This document shows, piece after piece, positions 1 through 63,254 of a stretch of DNA of 64,000 nucleotides. A model generated the notes under the pieces. That model worked only from the letters and a program-made list of their open reading frames with translations, ran no database searches and was not told where the DNA came from. Both the position numbers and the translations under genes were made by a program. Within the stretch, counting starts at the first letter, position 1. The number at the start of each line of letters is the position of its first letter. This DNA is from Amorphochlora amoebiformis (lineage: Eukaryota > Cercozoa > Chlorarachniophyceae): contig BAAHQB010000023.1 of NCBI GenBank assembly GCA_054601695.1, positions 868,001-932,000 of the forward strand, in the 5' to 3' direction.

Positions 1-38
1 TATATATGTCTGCGTAAATATATATATATATATATATA

Positions 39-89
<51 letters not shown>

Positions 90-110
90 GATGTATGTGT
101 GTGTAAATAT

Positions 111-147
<37 letters not shown>

Positions 148-161
148 ATACATATGTATAC

Positions 162-206
<45 letters not shown>

Positions 207-368
207 CATACATACATACATAACACATGTATTAATTATATATACATATACATACATAATATGTACACGTGTACGTACCTATACTACACACGATATTATA
301 TATATATATATATGTGTGTGTGTATATATATATATGTACACATATATATATGTATATATATATATTTT

Positions 369-431
<63 letters not shown>

Positions 432-437
432 CACCAG

Positions 438-13959
<13,522 letters not shown>

Positions 13960-14182
13960 GCTTCCGGATTGCAAGACGGTCTTGAGTTTACTATTCCTTG
14001 ATTTTAATTAATCATCCAATATATAGTTATCGATGCGGATGGCAATTTTCTAATCCCTTATCTTTTATGATCAATTGCAGCCTGATAATCCATGCAATGG
14101 CAACTACAAGCTTTTACGTTCAGTAATAGTGTGGAACAAACAAACTAGTTAAATTTACTCGTGGTCAACTTGACTCTTATAT

Positions 14183-14251
<69 letters not shown>

Positions 14252-14938
14252 TATCATGGTATATATATATATATATATATATATCTAGATATATATGTAT
14301 ATCTAGTTTACACTCTAGATACTAGATATTTCATGAATATAATCTAAAGTACTGTCTTTAGCACGGCACTTGTAGTAACTAGAGAAAGTTCTAGGTAACG
14401 ATAACTTCTGTACAGCCTAATCTACTAGATCTAGCTAATTTCAAGATCATAGATTCATAAAATGATATCTAGTAACTTAATGAGTTAGTCACTGACTAAT
14501 GACTAGAATGATGCCGTTGTACAGGCATAATCTAGATAATCTAGATAATCTCTAGAGTCTCTAGAATCTAAATAATCTAGATTCTAGAGTATCGATAACT
14601 AGAATCTCTAGAATCTATAGATCGATCCGTTTGCAATATAAGATACTCTTACTAGTCTTAGAGAAACTGGTTGAGTACGGATGATCGATCTGCTCCACAT
14701 GATTTCTGGGATTAGGGATTTATAGACGATTTAAGAATTTTAATTTAGTAACTAGAGATCTCAAAGCTAGGATACAAGTCAACTATCTGGACTATTATGG
14801 GCCCCATTATACAGACGATATATATCAGTCTAGGATATCTAGATCGAGCCTGAGTATCTCCACTGCACAACGATTGCCCAGCCTAAATTTCACGGCAAGA
14901 ATAATTTTGTTCGAGTGCTATGAACGAACTTAATCTAG
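13960..14938. other. Convergent spacer between genes A and B
   Basis: No gene seen. Apart from one TA run (about 14180-14284) the spacer is unlike the introns. It is dense in CTAG, TCTAGA and GATC-type palindromes (for example 14520-14620) and has no telomere-like repeats. It should hold the 3' ends of both genes. A 16-bp match (14842-14857) to the edge of a gene B exon (15999-16014) lies here. Confidence 0.6.
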
Positions 14939-15271
14939 TCAATCCGAAAAAGAAGCCCTCTGAGCTGCATCCTCTGGTAACGCACTCCTCAAATGTAGCC
15001 GATTAACATAAGCCCAAGCCTCGGCCTCCATTTCGTATTTTCCCACGCTGTCACGACACGCATGTACTCTCGGATTTGCCGGAGCCGAGTTTGCCTGTAG
15101 ACGGTTGCCATGGTGGGCTGAATGGGGAAGCGGAATGGTCGAGAGAGCGTTGGGATAATGCGCTTGGAGAGGGACGACGGCGTGGCGGTTCGGGAAGCTA
15201 ACTCCGCGGGAGAAGACGCCTGACGCCATACGGGATTCGAAGGCGGACATTGGGGTCCTGGGTTCCGTGCG

Positions 15272-15309
<38 letters not shown>

Positions 15310-15808
15310 CATCTATGTCTACATATGCACATATGATATCTATATTGTTAGAGCAATGAGATTACATATCATGAGAGGTCTATCACACTCACACATACAT
15401 TTACATACCATTTATCTGCTATTTTTCGAATCCCAAACGCCACGTGAAAGCGCACTTTGTGCCCCCTTTGTTTAGATATTAGATATATTATTATAATTAC
15501 TGTTATATGTATATATATATATATATAATATATATATATATATATTAATATATATATATATATATATAGATTCATAATCATATTAGATCTATGCATTTAT
15601 AACATGTGATATATATATATATATATATACATGTTTATATACTATATACATGATTTACATTCTGTAGATGCTTATACATACATAAAGATATACATATACA
15701 CATATCATGTAAAACATAAATATAAACATAACCTTAAACACGAAAACTGATATGAATAAGATAAAAAGTTGAAAAAATAACATTGGCTTCAACATCCCAT
15801 ATCGCTGT

Positions 15809-15862
<54 letters not shown>

Positions 15863-16352
15863 CATATATATATACACATTTGTATAAAGATAAAAGTAGA
15901 AGAACTATAATATCGATTTCATCACCCCTTCCCGCTGTGAATCCCCTTTGGCGCAAAGGCAGAGCTTGCAGAAACAGGCTGCCAGGTCTTAGACTTTGGA
16001 TCGAGCCTGAGTATACATTTATATATATATATATATATATGTACATATATATATATATATATATATACATATGACGATATCTTTACGTTTACGCATGTAT
16101 ACTTACATCTGTAATATATAATATATATATATATATATATAGATATGCATGTATATTCGTATCTATATGCGAGTGTGTCATACGTAGATGTATACATTAT
16201 TCTGTTACACACAAGAAGATACGTCCGTACACACACACACATATATATATGTATATATATATATATATATACATATGTAAATAGATGTAGATGGTTATAG
16301 AAATACACCATGAAATTTAATTATGTTTCATATGTATGTATATATATATATA

Positions 16353-16414
<62 letters not shown>

Positions 16415-16730
16415 TGTGTGTGTGTGTGTGTGTGTGTATGCACATGTATGTATATAAATAATATGTATGTGCATGTTTTCTTTATATGTAGATATATTTA
16501 TATATACATACATGTAAATATATATATATATACATATATATATATATGTACGTATATATAAATAAGTATACATATTAATACCTTAGAAGACTGGAGAATT
16601 CGTGTCCCCACAGGTCAACAAGCATAGGGGCACTTTCCAGTTCAATGGGTCCATTCCGACCTAGAATGAAAGCCTGGAGTATATGTTTATATATATATAT
16701 ATATACACCCAATATGTATATAGGTATATG

Positions 16731-16762
<32 letters not shown>

Positions 16763-16804
16763 CGTATGTATGTATGTATGATATTTAAGGTGTTATTATA
16801 CCTT

Positions 16805-16872
<68 letters not shown>

Positions 16873-17543
16873 TGGAAGCCTGGAATATATATGTCTATAT
16901 ATATATATATATATATGTGTGTATACACATACATAAATATGTATACAGGTATATATATATATATATGTACGTATGATGTAAAGTATTATTATGCCTTACA
17001 TATGTATATATATATATATATATATTCATTTATATATTTATGTATGTACATGAGTACGTGAATACATCCATACGCAAAATACATATACGTACATAGTACA
17101 TATATGCACATACAAATATATATGTACATGTATAGTATAATACAATATTTTCAAGTACTTTGATATCAAACATCATTCGTCGCAACCATCGACCATTGCC
17201 AATGCTTCGCTCAAAGTCAACTCGACGAACCTGGAAAGATAACACTCAGACCTCAACCAGTCATAGGAACAGAGACAGAGACAGAGGTAGAGGGGGGGGA
17301 TTAGGCGAGATTCGAAAGGACAGAAAGAGAGTTGGGGAGAGGACAGACGGATAGAGTGAGAGATCGCCTGTGCAAATCGGTCTCGGGTATGCATAGGGAG
17401 CGAGATGTGCATGACACATCGTCTGTGGATGCCCGCCGCGCAACTGTTTATTGAGGTATTACATCTATATGGTATATATTTATATCATATAAACTTAGTT
17501 AAATACAAACAATACATCAAAATACATGTACATATATATATAT

Positions 17544-17578
<35 letters not shown>

Positions 17579-17835
17579 TCTACCTATATATATTATGATG
17601 TATAAACACAAAGACATGTATACATCTACAAAACATATATAACCTGACGGATATGCACAACGACAATGGGATGCCGTCAATCTGAATTAAGAGATGTTGA
17701 GATTAAGGTTAATGATGCCGCTACGATAATGGCTTTCCTATGTAAATTCTTACTAGAAAATGTGATGACGTAGCCTCCATCTCTGCAGCATCAGGAGACA
17801 GCAAGTTGCGAGGGCCAAGCTCGAGTTCCTATGCA

Positions 17836-17875
<40 letters not shown>

Positions 17876-18103
17876 CATAATATATACACACATATATATA
17901 TATATATTATATATATATATATATATACTGTTTAAAAATAATATATAATATATATAATGAAATAACAGGTTTCGAGGCTTACCGTGTAAAACTTAGAGAA
18001 GCATTTAGGCAGGCGGGAGAGAGCGGAAGACACTTGGGATGTCATCTGGAGAAGACGGAATGGGTTGAGTGGTGAGAGAGTTTGGACCACAGAGATCCCC
18101 CTG

Positions 18104-18156
<53 letters not shown>

Positions 18157-18777
18157 AGTCAATTTTCATAGCTTGACTAATATAGAGATACACGCGTATG
18201 TAATTACTGGTTGTGCTTCGCTGATATCCAGGTACAAGAGAAGCTATAACAAATTCCGGAAAACACAACATCATGCGACAAAACAAGCAAAGTATTATGT
18301 TAAAACTCACGCGAGCATCCGTCCAACGTTCCTCCAAAATGCTCTCCCCTTTCCTCCTTCGCCAACCCGCATCCCACATGTTTCAATTAATACCCTCTCC
18401 CCAATAATCTCTCCCTTACACAACTCAAGAAAGCTGTGACTAGTTAGTGCCAGACATCCTAGCACCTCTGCGACTTCAAGATAGCCTGAAACCCGCAACC
18501 ACAATTCCATGAGCAACGGTGAATGTGACTCTCTAGAACCCTTCCTCGGGGTGCGAAAGGTCAGTTTCCAGAATCCGGGTACGGTTTGCATAACTGGGGC
18601 GGGCAAGGGTCGGTCGGGCTTCAAGGAAGCCTGGTCGGGTTGGGCTGTTTTGTGCGGGGGCAGAATTCGTTGGCGGTCTGGTCTATCAAGTGCTACTTGG
18701 GAAGGCCGGAAGGATGAGGAGACCGAGGATGAGATTTGTTTGGCAGAGCAGTAGGAAAGGGTGGATTGTGGAGGCAT
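14939..18777 (-). CDS. Gene B: F-box protein
   Basis: Eleven exons read on the minus strand in one frame (1365 nt, 454 aa): 18311-18777, 18208-18243, 17983-18100, 17770-17828, 17644-17681, 17418-17443, 17159-17230, 16582-16673, 15926-16006, 15409-15465, 14939-15257. The first exon carries an F-box-like motif at about residues 87-120 ([20 protein letters not shown] followed by [10 protein letters not shown]), the Skp1-binding helix set of SCF ubiquitin-ligase substrate adaptors. The C-terminal half should be the substrate-binding part. It contains [12 protein letters not shown], which resembles a kelch-type strand, but no repeat is provable. The start is uncertain: an out-of-frame ATG at 18859 opens a basic Ser-rich frame, and an alternative splice near 18424 would rejoin exon 2 in another phase. 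It is divergent from gene C. Confidence 0.7.
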
Positions 18778-19015
18778 CCTTTGATTTCTTGGAGGTTGAG
18801 AGCTTGTTTTGAGTTTTGTTTGTTCTGCTTGGATTCGGAGAGGATGACTTCGGAGGCATGACAGAGAGGAGATTAAGGGTCAGAATGACCTCCGATTGAT
18901 ACATAAGCCAATTTCTGCACCGTTAGGTCTGCCTGACCAGTCCGACCATTTGGTTGAGTGTTTAGATGCTCCCGACAAAAGCCGAAGAAGTAAGATATAA
19001 ATATTAAATATATAT
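18778..19015. promoter_or_regulatory. Shared divergent promoter of genes B and C
   Basis: About 240 bp between the chosen start codons of two outward-facing genes. It lacks the long TA runs and telomere-like arrays of the introns. No specific motif is claimed. Placement is inferred from gene orientation only. Confidence 0.45.
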
Positions 19016-45152
<26,137 letters not shown>

Positions 45153-45663
45153 TCCAGTTTTAATTATAATTGTCCAAACCCAATAAGCCTGGCTAACTAA
45201 GTTCGGAGTAATTAATTAGATTGACACGTTACCATGCGTACAAACTCTAGAAACTAGACAAGTCCGATGTGTTCATTTGAAGCAAAATAGCTATACCCAG
45301 ATTTAGATGGCACTTGAAGTCTCAGTAGTGTACGTTGTTCCATAATATTAATCTAGATTATATATCTTGTGTTCTACTGCACTAGTTTCTAGTAGTGATG
45401 AAAAGCTATCGGATATCTAATAACTTTCTATTGATACTCATGTATATGCTCGGTCTATCATTATGCAGATTATCCACTTGATTTGTAATTAACAGTATTT
45501 CAATGTTAGTATAATCATTGCACTTGTCTATAAAATGCTAGAATGTGTGGAGTATGCGTAATGATATATTATATTGAACAGACCATCAAAATGATTGTAC
45601 TAGTTAGTCTAGATCTAGTCGGAAAGCCAATGGTCATATCGATGCATGCACACTACGGCAGGG
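45153..45663. other. Convergent spacer between genes C and D
   Basis: No gene seen. CTAG/TCTAGA-rich, without long TA runs or telomere-like repeats. Its composition is like 13960-14938. Confidence 0.6.
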
Positions 45664-46008
45664 TCATGGCCATCCATATATCTCCTTTAGAGTCTTGTAA
45701 CGCCCAGTATGATACCCACTGTAGTACCTAAATTTAAGCGTAGCGTAGCAGTTAATGTCTAGAATATTTTTTCTTGTAGTATATCCCAGCTCGAGCAAGT
45801 TATGATAATACGTCGTAAATGTACATATATATATATATATATTATATATGTATATATTATATATGATATCATGTAATATTATGTATGTATATAAAAATGC
45901 AAATGTAAATGTGAAAATTATGGATAAAATTATGTATATATACATACATACATATTCGTAGATAAATGCACACATACGGTTTTATTTATATATATATATA
46001 AATTATAT

Positions 46009-46045
<37 letters not shown>

Positions 46046-46052
46046 CAATATA

Positions 46053-46094
<42 letters not shown>

Positions 46095-46636
46095 TGCACA
46101 CATATACATACATTGATGCATTGAACATAAGGTACATTCACACGCATGTAAATGTAGATAAAATCTAAATGTGTGTGTGTGTTTGTGTTTGCATATGCAA
46201 CCCCAAACCCTATTCAACATACATCATACATTCATACACATCTCCCCCAATACTCATATACCTATGATACCGACATATATTATTACCATGACATAAGCAG
46301 CTCAGCCAAAGCCTTATCCTGTACTCCCGCCATACCCGTAGGGATACCACCGCTGGGTATACCAGTGGGGATACCACTATGCATACCCCTTATACCATTT
46401 GCACGTGTACTTGTACCCGCAGTGTAGTATGATTGATAGCCTGAGCGGTTATTTACTTTGTATATAATTTTATTATATATATAAATATATATGTAATATT
46501 GTGTGTGTATATATATACATATATATATTATTATTATTATGTATATATACTATGTATACTTTATGTGCTATATTATGTGATACATAATATATATGTATGT
46601 ATACACGTACATATATATTGTATCTATGTGTAGAGT

Positions 46637-46674
<38 letters not shown>

Positions 46675-46762
46675 GATGCATATGTAAACTTTTGTTCTTG
46701 TTCCAACATACCTACACACATACATACATACATACAAACATGTATACACACATACATAATAC

Positions 46763-46805
<43 letters not shown>

Positions 46806-46876
46806 TATATATATATGTATGTATATATATGTACGCACTCATGTATATCTATATATATATATATATAGTATATATT

Positions 46877-46938
<62 letters not shown>

Positions 46939-47359
46939 GTATTATATATAAAATACATACCAGGTGTATATTGGCCGTGGTTCGTGTATTGAGATCCATA
47001 ATGTTGGGGGCCGGGGTTGGATTGTGGGGGGGGGTTGGATTGAGGGGGGTGGTTGGGTTGAGGGGGGTGGTTGGGTTGACCGGGGCGTTTGGATTGAGGG
47101 GGGGATTTGGCGTTTAGGTTGGGTTGAAAGAAAGTTAGATTGACCCACCCTGATTCTCCACTTGAGAGTGTCGCGTAACCTATTAGGATTGGCAAAGTAT
47201 TTATATATTATTATAGATACCTTTTTTGATATTTTATATATATATGTGTGTGTGTGTGTGTGTAAATAACATATAATCATAATGTATGCGTATACATACG
47301 CATATAGTTTTATATATATACATATATAATATATATGTGGATGTATGTAAATATGCTAC

Positions 47360-47401
<42 letters not shown>

Positions 47402-47473
47402 AAGTCTAATCGGTATAATATATAGATTTGGATATAGAAACATCTAGAAATGTACACTTCTGTTATTTATACG

Positions 47474-47515
<42 letters not shown>

Positions 47516-47689
47516 ATACATATATATGTATATGTGTGTGTGAATAAATTATTTTATATTTACATACATATATATATTTCAATACACACACATATATATG
47601 TATAATATATGTATAGGTATATATGTACGCATATTATGCACTATATATATTTTAATATATTATATATACATACATACATACATATATAC

Positions 47690-47741
<52 letters not shown>

Positions 47742-47788
47742 ATGTGTATAAATATCTTTTTAATTGCGTCTATACATACACACATTCT

Positions 47789-47854
<66 letters not shown>

Positions 47855-48730
47855 TATTATCACGACCTGAGGTGTTGTGGATGGAGCGAATGGACAATAT
47901 TGTGCCTATTTGAGGTATTAGGGTTATAAAAAACATGTATAGATTTATATATATATCTATATATGTAATATACATATACTCAATATGTGCATGTGCACAC
48001 ATGCATACATATATAGATGTTATATATTTATACACATGTATATATATATATATATAACACACACACATATATATATATATATATGTCTATATGGGTATAT
48101 TTATAGTAGGATTCTTATATGCTAATGTACCTAAAGTATATACGATGTATTTAAACACCCGCATATCCATATATACATATCTCTCTCCCTTGCCCTCTAT
48201 CTTTCCCTCCATCTCTCACTCTTGATATCTCACTCTCCATCTCTCTCAGTCTCTCTACCTTTGTGCCTGTCTCTTCCCCTCTCCCCCCCCCCCTCTTTCT
48301 ATATGCGCTCTTTGTCTCTTTCTCTCTCTGTGTGTGCTTCTCTTTTTCTTTCTCCACGTGCATTTCTCTTCTCTCCGCATCTCTCTTTGCGTCTGATTGT
48401 AGGATTGGTACCTTGGCGCACACAGAGCTCTGAAGAGTTAGATGTGATGTGGTCTTTCTGTTGAAGTGTTATATTTATATATGGGCTATGTATATATGCA
48501 ACTCTATAGCTAGTATCTAAGCCTAGTATGATTTATTTGTATGATTGTTTTCAAATAATATGTTAGAAAATGTATGTGATGTATACATATGTGATATATA
48601 TGTCATACACATATATATACACATATAATATATACATATATACACACACCCACACAAAGACATATATATATATATATATATATGTATGTAAGGTTGTAAT
48701 GTATTTTTACATATTATTGTTATACATTAC

Positions 48731-48774
<44 letters not shown>

Positions 48775-49633
48775 TATATATCTACACACATACATACACA
48801 CACAATATACACACATAAATGTAAAAAAATACGTACACATCTATGCACACATATATAAACATATATATATATATATGTATATATATAAATATATGTATAT
48901 GTATTTCACAACATACAGTATGAAGATTAGACTCACCACACAGATATAATCCCCAGCCCTATACTCCCCTTGAGCCCCCTTCCTATCTCCCCCCAATATA
49001 TCTTCTTTCATCCCTGTATTTGGCCCCGAATTGCCAAAATTATCTTTTCGCTTCCCTTCTCCACTTGAAAATTGAGATTTCTTCGGCAGGGGGGGTAGAA
49101 CATCGGTTGGACTTTTTGTCGGGGTTGGAGGTCTGGGGCAAGGTTTAGACGTTTTTGAGGGGGAAGAAGATGGGTCGCCTTCACGGTTAGAGGGTAAGAG
49201 TTAGGATGTCATCGGGTTTGAGAAGGTTAGGGATGTGGGATAGTTTTCATTTCAGTTTTTCGCATATATTTATTTTCCTCTCTATTTTCGTATCTAAGAA
49301 AATTCTCTTTCTCTTATCTCTTGTGTATCTCTCATCTCTCTCTCTCTCTCTCACAGTCTCTCTCTCTCTCCTTCTCTCTCCCATTGATAGCCTTACTCAT
49401 CCCTAAAGCTTGCCGTGATCTGAACCCTGGTGCGTGAATAGTTTTATGTGTGTTCCTGTACTTTTGGGGTCTATTTTTTTTTTCTTTGGCTTCTTTTTCT
49501 TGCTATAAGCTGCTGGCTTGCGTCCACCTTGGGTCTGAATTATGTTGACATGTGTGTAAGGTTATGTGTGCCTTTTTTTTATGTATATATGAACTACTGT
49601 ATGCGGTACATAATTATTTACGTACATGCACAT

Positions 49634-49701
<68 letters not shown>

Positions 49702-49867
49702 TAATACACTTCACAATATTCTAGATTCATATGAAATGTAATATAATACATATGCATATTGGTGTATCATATAACATGAACATATATATATATATATATA
49801 ATATTATATATATATATACATATATTATATATTATATATATATATATATATAAATATATATAAAAAA

Positions 49868-49913
<46 letters not shown>

Positions 49914-49985
49914 GTTTTATGTACCCACACAAACACATATTCCATATTCATTTTTAAATATTTTTATGTACATTCATACTCATAC

Positions 49986-50031
<46 letters not shown>

Positions 50032-50089
50032 ATATGTAAAAATATTCATACATACATATTCATAGTATATCTATATATATATATATATA

Positions 50090-50141
<52 letters not shown>

Positions 50142-50159
50142 TATATATACATACATATG

Positions 50160-50249
<90 letters not shown>

Positions 50250-50281
50250 TTATAAAATATATATATATATATATATATATA

Positions 50282-50334
<53 letters not shown>

Positions 50335-50701
50335 CCATTCACACTCAGACCCAGAAATAAACCCACGGCCATCCATTTCTTTCCCTGCACAACCAACCAA
50401 CCCCCCTGTCCTCACCTACCGCCTCTCCACGGCCCCTATACTACTGTACCCTTCATTCCGTTTCCCTTCCTCTCAATCCAAACCATACATACCGTAATAT
50501 AGCTTTCAACTTGAGTGTCCCACGCCTCGATGAGAGCTGTATCGTCCCACTTATCGCTATCCTGATCGGAAAAGTGATTGAAACTCAGCCTGAGGGGCTT
50601 AAGGGCGGGTGGCTAGATACATCTCAGGTTCAAATCATGGTGGGAAGTATAATAACCAGCGACAGGAGATTGGATTGGTAGACCACGGACTCCTCGGCCA
50701 T
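45664..50701 (-). CDS. SMN: Gene D: survival motor neuron (SMN) homologue
   Basis: Ten minus-strand exons in one frame (1008 nt, 335 aa; human SMN is 294): 50657-50701, 50493-50588, 49462-49534, 49397-49426, 48937-49178, 48412-48457, 47867-47905, 46961-47179, 46287-46440, 45664-45727. Exon 2 has the Gemin2-binding motif [19 protein letters not shown], almost the classic WDDTALIKAYD form. A Lys-rich stretch (KKKKPKKKK) follows, then a Tudor-like region (GDYICV through [11 protein letters not shown] to WVNLTFF) over four exons, a Pro/Gln/Asn-rich linker, and the C-terminal YG box [18 protein letters not shown] split by an intron after the codon for Ser. SMN oligomerises through the YG box and assembles Sm rings on spliceosomal snRNAs in the cytoplasm. 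It shares a promoter with gene E. Confidence 0.88.
49760..50335. repeat. (TA)n tract filling a SMN intron
   Basis: Almost 600 bp of TA runs with small interruptions in intron 49535-50492. I see no exon in it. Confidence 0.9.
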
Positions 50702-50938
50702 CGCGGATAGACACGTGTCAGAAGATGCTCTTTCTAGCGTGATATCACTGAAATATCACACTATCGGCACCCACGGAATCCAGCCTCAGGCCCTCGGCGA
50801 TGGATCGCGTACCATACCAGGATGTGACGCAGGTTTGCACTGATATCCTGGATACTGGCTATTTTTATGCTTCAAATTGGAAACTTGCGAGTATTATATT
50901 CACACAAATTTCGTGAGAAGACGAGAAGACGAAAGAAA
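50702..50938. promoter_or_regulatory. Shared divergent promoter of SMN and the Vti1-like gene
   Basis: Short gap between head-to-head genes, free of TA arrays. If gene E starts at the alternative ATG at 50800 the gap is only about 100 bp. No defined element is recognised. Confidence 0.4.
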
Positions 50939-54782
<3,844 letters not shown>

Positions 54783-55182
54783 ATGAAGAATAGACTTTTG
54801 AGATAAATTCAAATTTATACTAGATTTAATTGGACCATGACCTGATCAATACTTCAATGTACATGCATGTCTAGCACGCACGCATTCGAACATTATCTTA
54901 TTTAGTATTAATCGATATCGTACGCAATTGTATATTTATTAATTAATAATTGTCGGGGTTGAATTAAATGTCCAATCAACGCTCTAGAGTACCGGCAATT
55001 ATTCTAGATTATCACATGATACATTAATTTTAAAAATAAAGGTGTGACATCGTATGTATACCATATGTTGAATTTTCATATGGTAGACTTGTACAGGTAA
55101 TATTGAATCATTGATAGATTAATGATGATGGTTAATTCGACGCTCATGACTGCGAAGTTTGAGTAAGCTATGCCCAAAGCTT
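54783..55182. other. Convergent spacer between genes E and F
   Basis: No gene seen. AT-rich but complex sequence with no microsatellite. It contains AATTAATTAATAATT-type stretches and CTAG sites and should hold both 3' ends. Confidence 0.6.
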
Positions 55183-55455
55183 TTACTCCTTCATGGGATC
55201 ATAGTCTGGCTTCTTGAGCTCCACAACCTCATTCTTGTGCATCGGATACATGAGAAACATTTGCTTGAAGTAGATAACCTTCCGTTTCTTGAGGATCTTA
55301 AGCATGGCCCCCACAGTATCGCAGTGGTGCTTCTCGCCAACCTCGACGAGAACTTCATAGGTGCACTTTCCTTTGTGTTCCTTAAGCGTTTCGACGATCC
55401 ATTTCTGGTGCTTCTGCGAGTGCTTCTTCGCCTCGGCCGTCGCCTGGGCTGACAT
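55183..55455 (-). CDS. Gene F: Costars-domain protein (ABRACL-like)
   Basis: Single uninterrupted exon of 90 aa. Residues about 15-85 follow the Costars/ABRACL pattern: a helical WIVETL start, then VGAMLKILKKRKVIYFKQMF and LMYPMHKNEVVELK, matching the family's VGTLKAAKKRKIVxYxGxLLLxGxHDxVxIxL. Family members are 80-90 aa and are linked to actin dynamics and cell motility; the domain also ends STARS proteins. The frame stays open upstream to ATG at 55527 and 55548. I chose 55455 because the length then fits the family. It is the only intron-free gene here and lies divergent to gene G. Confidence 0.8.
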   Translation of the reverse strand: MSAQATAEAKKHSQKHQKWIVETLKEHKGKCTYEVLVEVGEKHHCDTVGAMLKILKKRKVIYFKQMFLMYPMHKNEVVELKKPDYDPMKE

Positions 55456-55641
55456 TGCGATGCTTCTGATATGTTCCAAGGGAATTCCGGATGCTTGCGG
55501 GGATCCCTGGGGATTCCTGGGATCCATAGAGAGCCGAAAAAAACACAACTCTTTGCCGACATATTAGCTAAGGCGCCCCGCGGCTAAGCTTCCCACCCCA
55601 ACGATCAATTGCTACGTCCTGACAAGCGTCCAACGGGTAGA
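55456..55641. promoter_or_regulatory. Shared divergent promoter of genes F and G
   Basis: Gap of 186 bp between two outward start codons. It is moderately GC-rich with no microsatellite. If gene F starts at 55527 the gap is 114 bp. Assignment rests on gene orientation. Confidence 0.4.
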
Positions 55642-61316
<5,675 letters not shown>

Positions 61317-61561
61317 TGCTAGCAGAGTAATTTTGCTAATTTATCTAGTTTACTTTTTATTATAGGTCGCGTCACAATGTTATCAAATTAATCTGTCAGA
61401 TCCTAGTTAGAGACCCATGCGACAAGTACGCATTAGAATACAATCTAGATCACATACGCATGTTACGAGCTGCTTAGTGCGTACTACACGCAAGCACTTG
61501 TACTGTTGTACACACTAGTAACAGTTGTACTAAATCCGAGCTAGCAATGGTAACAATGATA

Positions 61562-61608
<47 letters not shown>

Positions 61609-62245
61609 TTACACATACACACATATTTGTCCGCTATGCATATTGCATATTGTAAACACAATAGATACATGATGTAGGTCTAGACCATCTTCTAGTACAT
61701 GCGCGCACAATGTATCCGTATACTCTAGATACTACGTATACGTACTAGATACTACGTAGTATATATCTAGTACGTATACGTATACTTTAGTACGTATACG
61801 TATTGTCATAGTACTGGTACGTATACGCATATATATTCAATTCAGTACTGCTAGTACTAGTACGCATACGTACTTCGACGTATACTAACTAGTACGTACA
61901 CACACCAGAGTCTAGAGAATCTAGAGAATATAGTACCGTATGATACGTATACTCTACTACTAGTCTAGTTCGTAGGTAGTCTGCATCGGCATGTAATTAG
62001 TATAACCGTTATCTAGGTTATGGTACGGCCTACAAGTTAGGCTACAACTACTAAAACTAGTATATGTATACATATATTGGTATGCCATATGTCTAGTATG
62101 TACTTCTTCATCTAATGTTCATTACGGTATATGAAACGTACCATCGAACTTATACTAAGTTATACATTGAATTCCATCCGTATACGGTCTAAATATAGAA
62201 ACTTCACTAAGTTCAGTGGCAACATATCTAGTATATGTATATGTA

Positions 62246-62312
<67 letters not shown>

Positions 62313-62472
62313 GATATTCCAACGGTAGAAGCAATGGCTAGTATGGATACATAAAACGCATCTTTTTTCTAGTTGGAGTCCTGCCGTTGTATCAGTTTTT
62401 TCATATTGGCTAAAATTCGGAAGCCGCTGGATTTCTACTAAAATAAAAATAATCTGGCTATTCGACTTACAC
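61317..62472. other. Convergent spacer between genes G and H, rich in CTAG and ACGTATACGT palindromes
   Basis: No gene seen. Two TA runs (about 61566-61603 and 62245-62308). Between them lies a dense field of short palindromes built from CTAGT and TACGTATACGTA (61700-61960). No telomere-like repeats. Confidence 0.65.
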
Positions 62473-62734
62473 CTATTCCGAGCCCTGGCGTCCCTTAAAC
62501 ATCTTCGCGGCTTTCTCCATGTCCTCCTTGTACTGCGTGTAGTTCGAAAATACCTTGGGGGGGGGGTTCAATATGTATATATGTACATCCAACAATAAAT
62601 CATTATGTACATACAAATATACATATTAGGTACACAAGTGCATGTATTATTATATTACATATGTTTGTACTTAAACACTTAAACACAAACACACACACAC
62701 ACACAGACACATTATACAATCATATATATATATG

Positions 62735-62766
<32 letters not shown>

Positions 62767-62817
62767 ATACATACATCTGTATACATTTATGTATATTTAT
62801 ATGTACACATTTACGTT

Positions 62818-62859
<42 letters not shown>

Positions 62860-62883
62860 ATATATATATATATATATACACAC

Positions 62884-62914
<31 letters not shown>

Positions 62915-62990
62915 ATATATATATATTTACAGATGCATACATACATAAATATGTCTCGTATATAATTAATTTATATATATACACACACAC

Positions 62991-63033
<43 letters not shown>

Positions 63034-63219
63034 ACATATAAATATTATATGTACAAAGATATGATAGATATAAACACGCACATATATATACATTATACAC
63101 ATTTATATATATGTGTACATATACGTGTGTGTATATATATGTATATATATATTTATATATATATATACATATATGTATGTATATATACGTATATGTGGAT
63201 ATATATGTGTATATATATA

Positions 63220-63254
<35 letters not shown>

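Noticed and set aside
46283-46440. End of gene D at the in-frame TAA after LLMSW
   Set aside because: A GTAATA donor two bases into the Trp codon leads in phase to 45664-45727, which encodes the SMN YG box. The TAA is intronic.
48412-48937. RanBP2-type zinc finger reading of GDYICV joined to the next exon
   Set aside because: Only two of four Cys are present, and the flanking strands and the SMN context fit a Tudor-like fold better.
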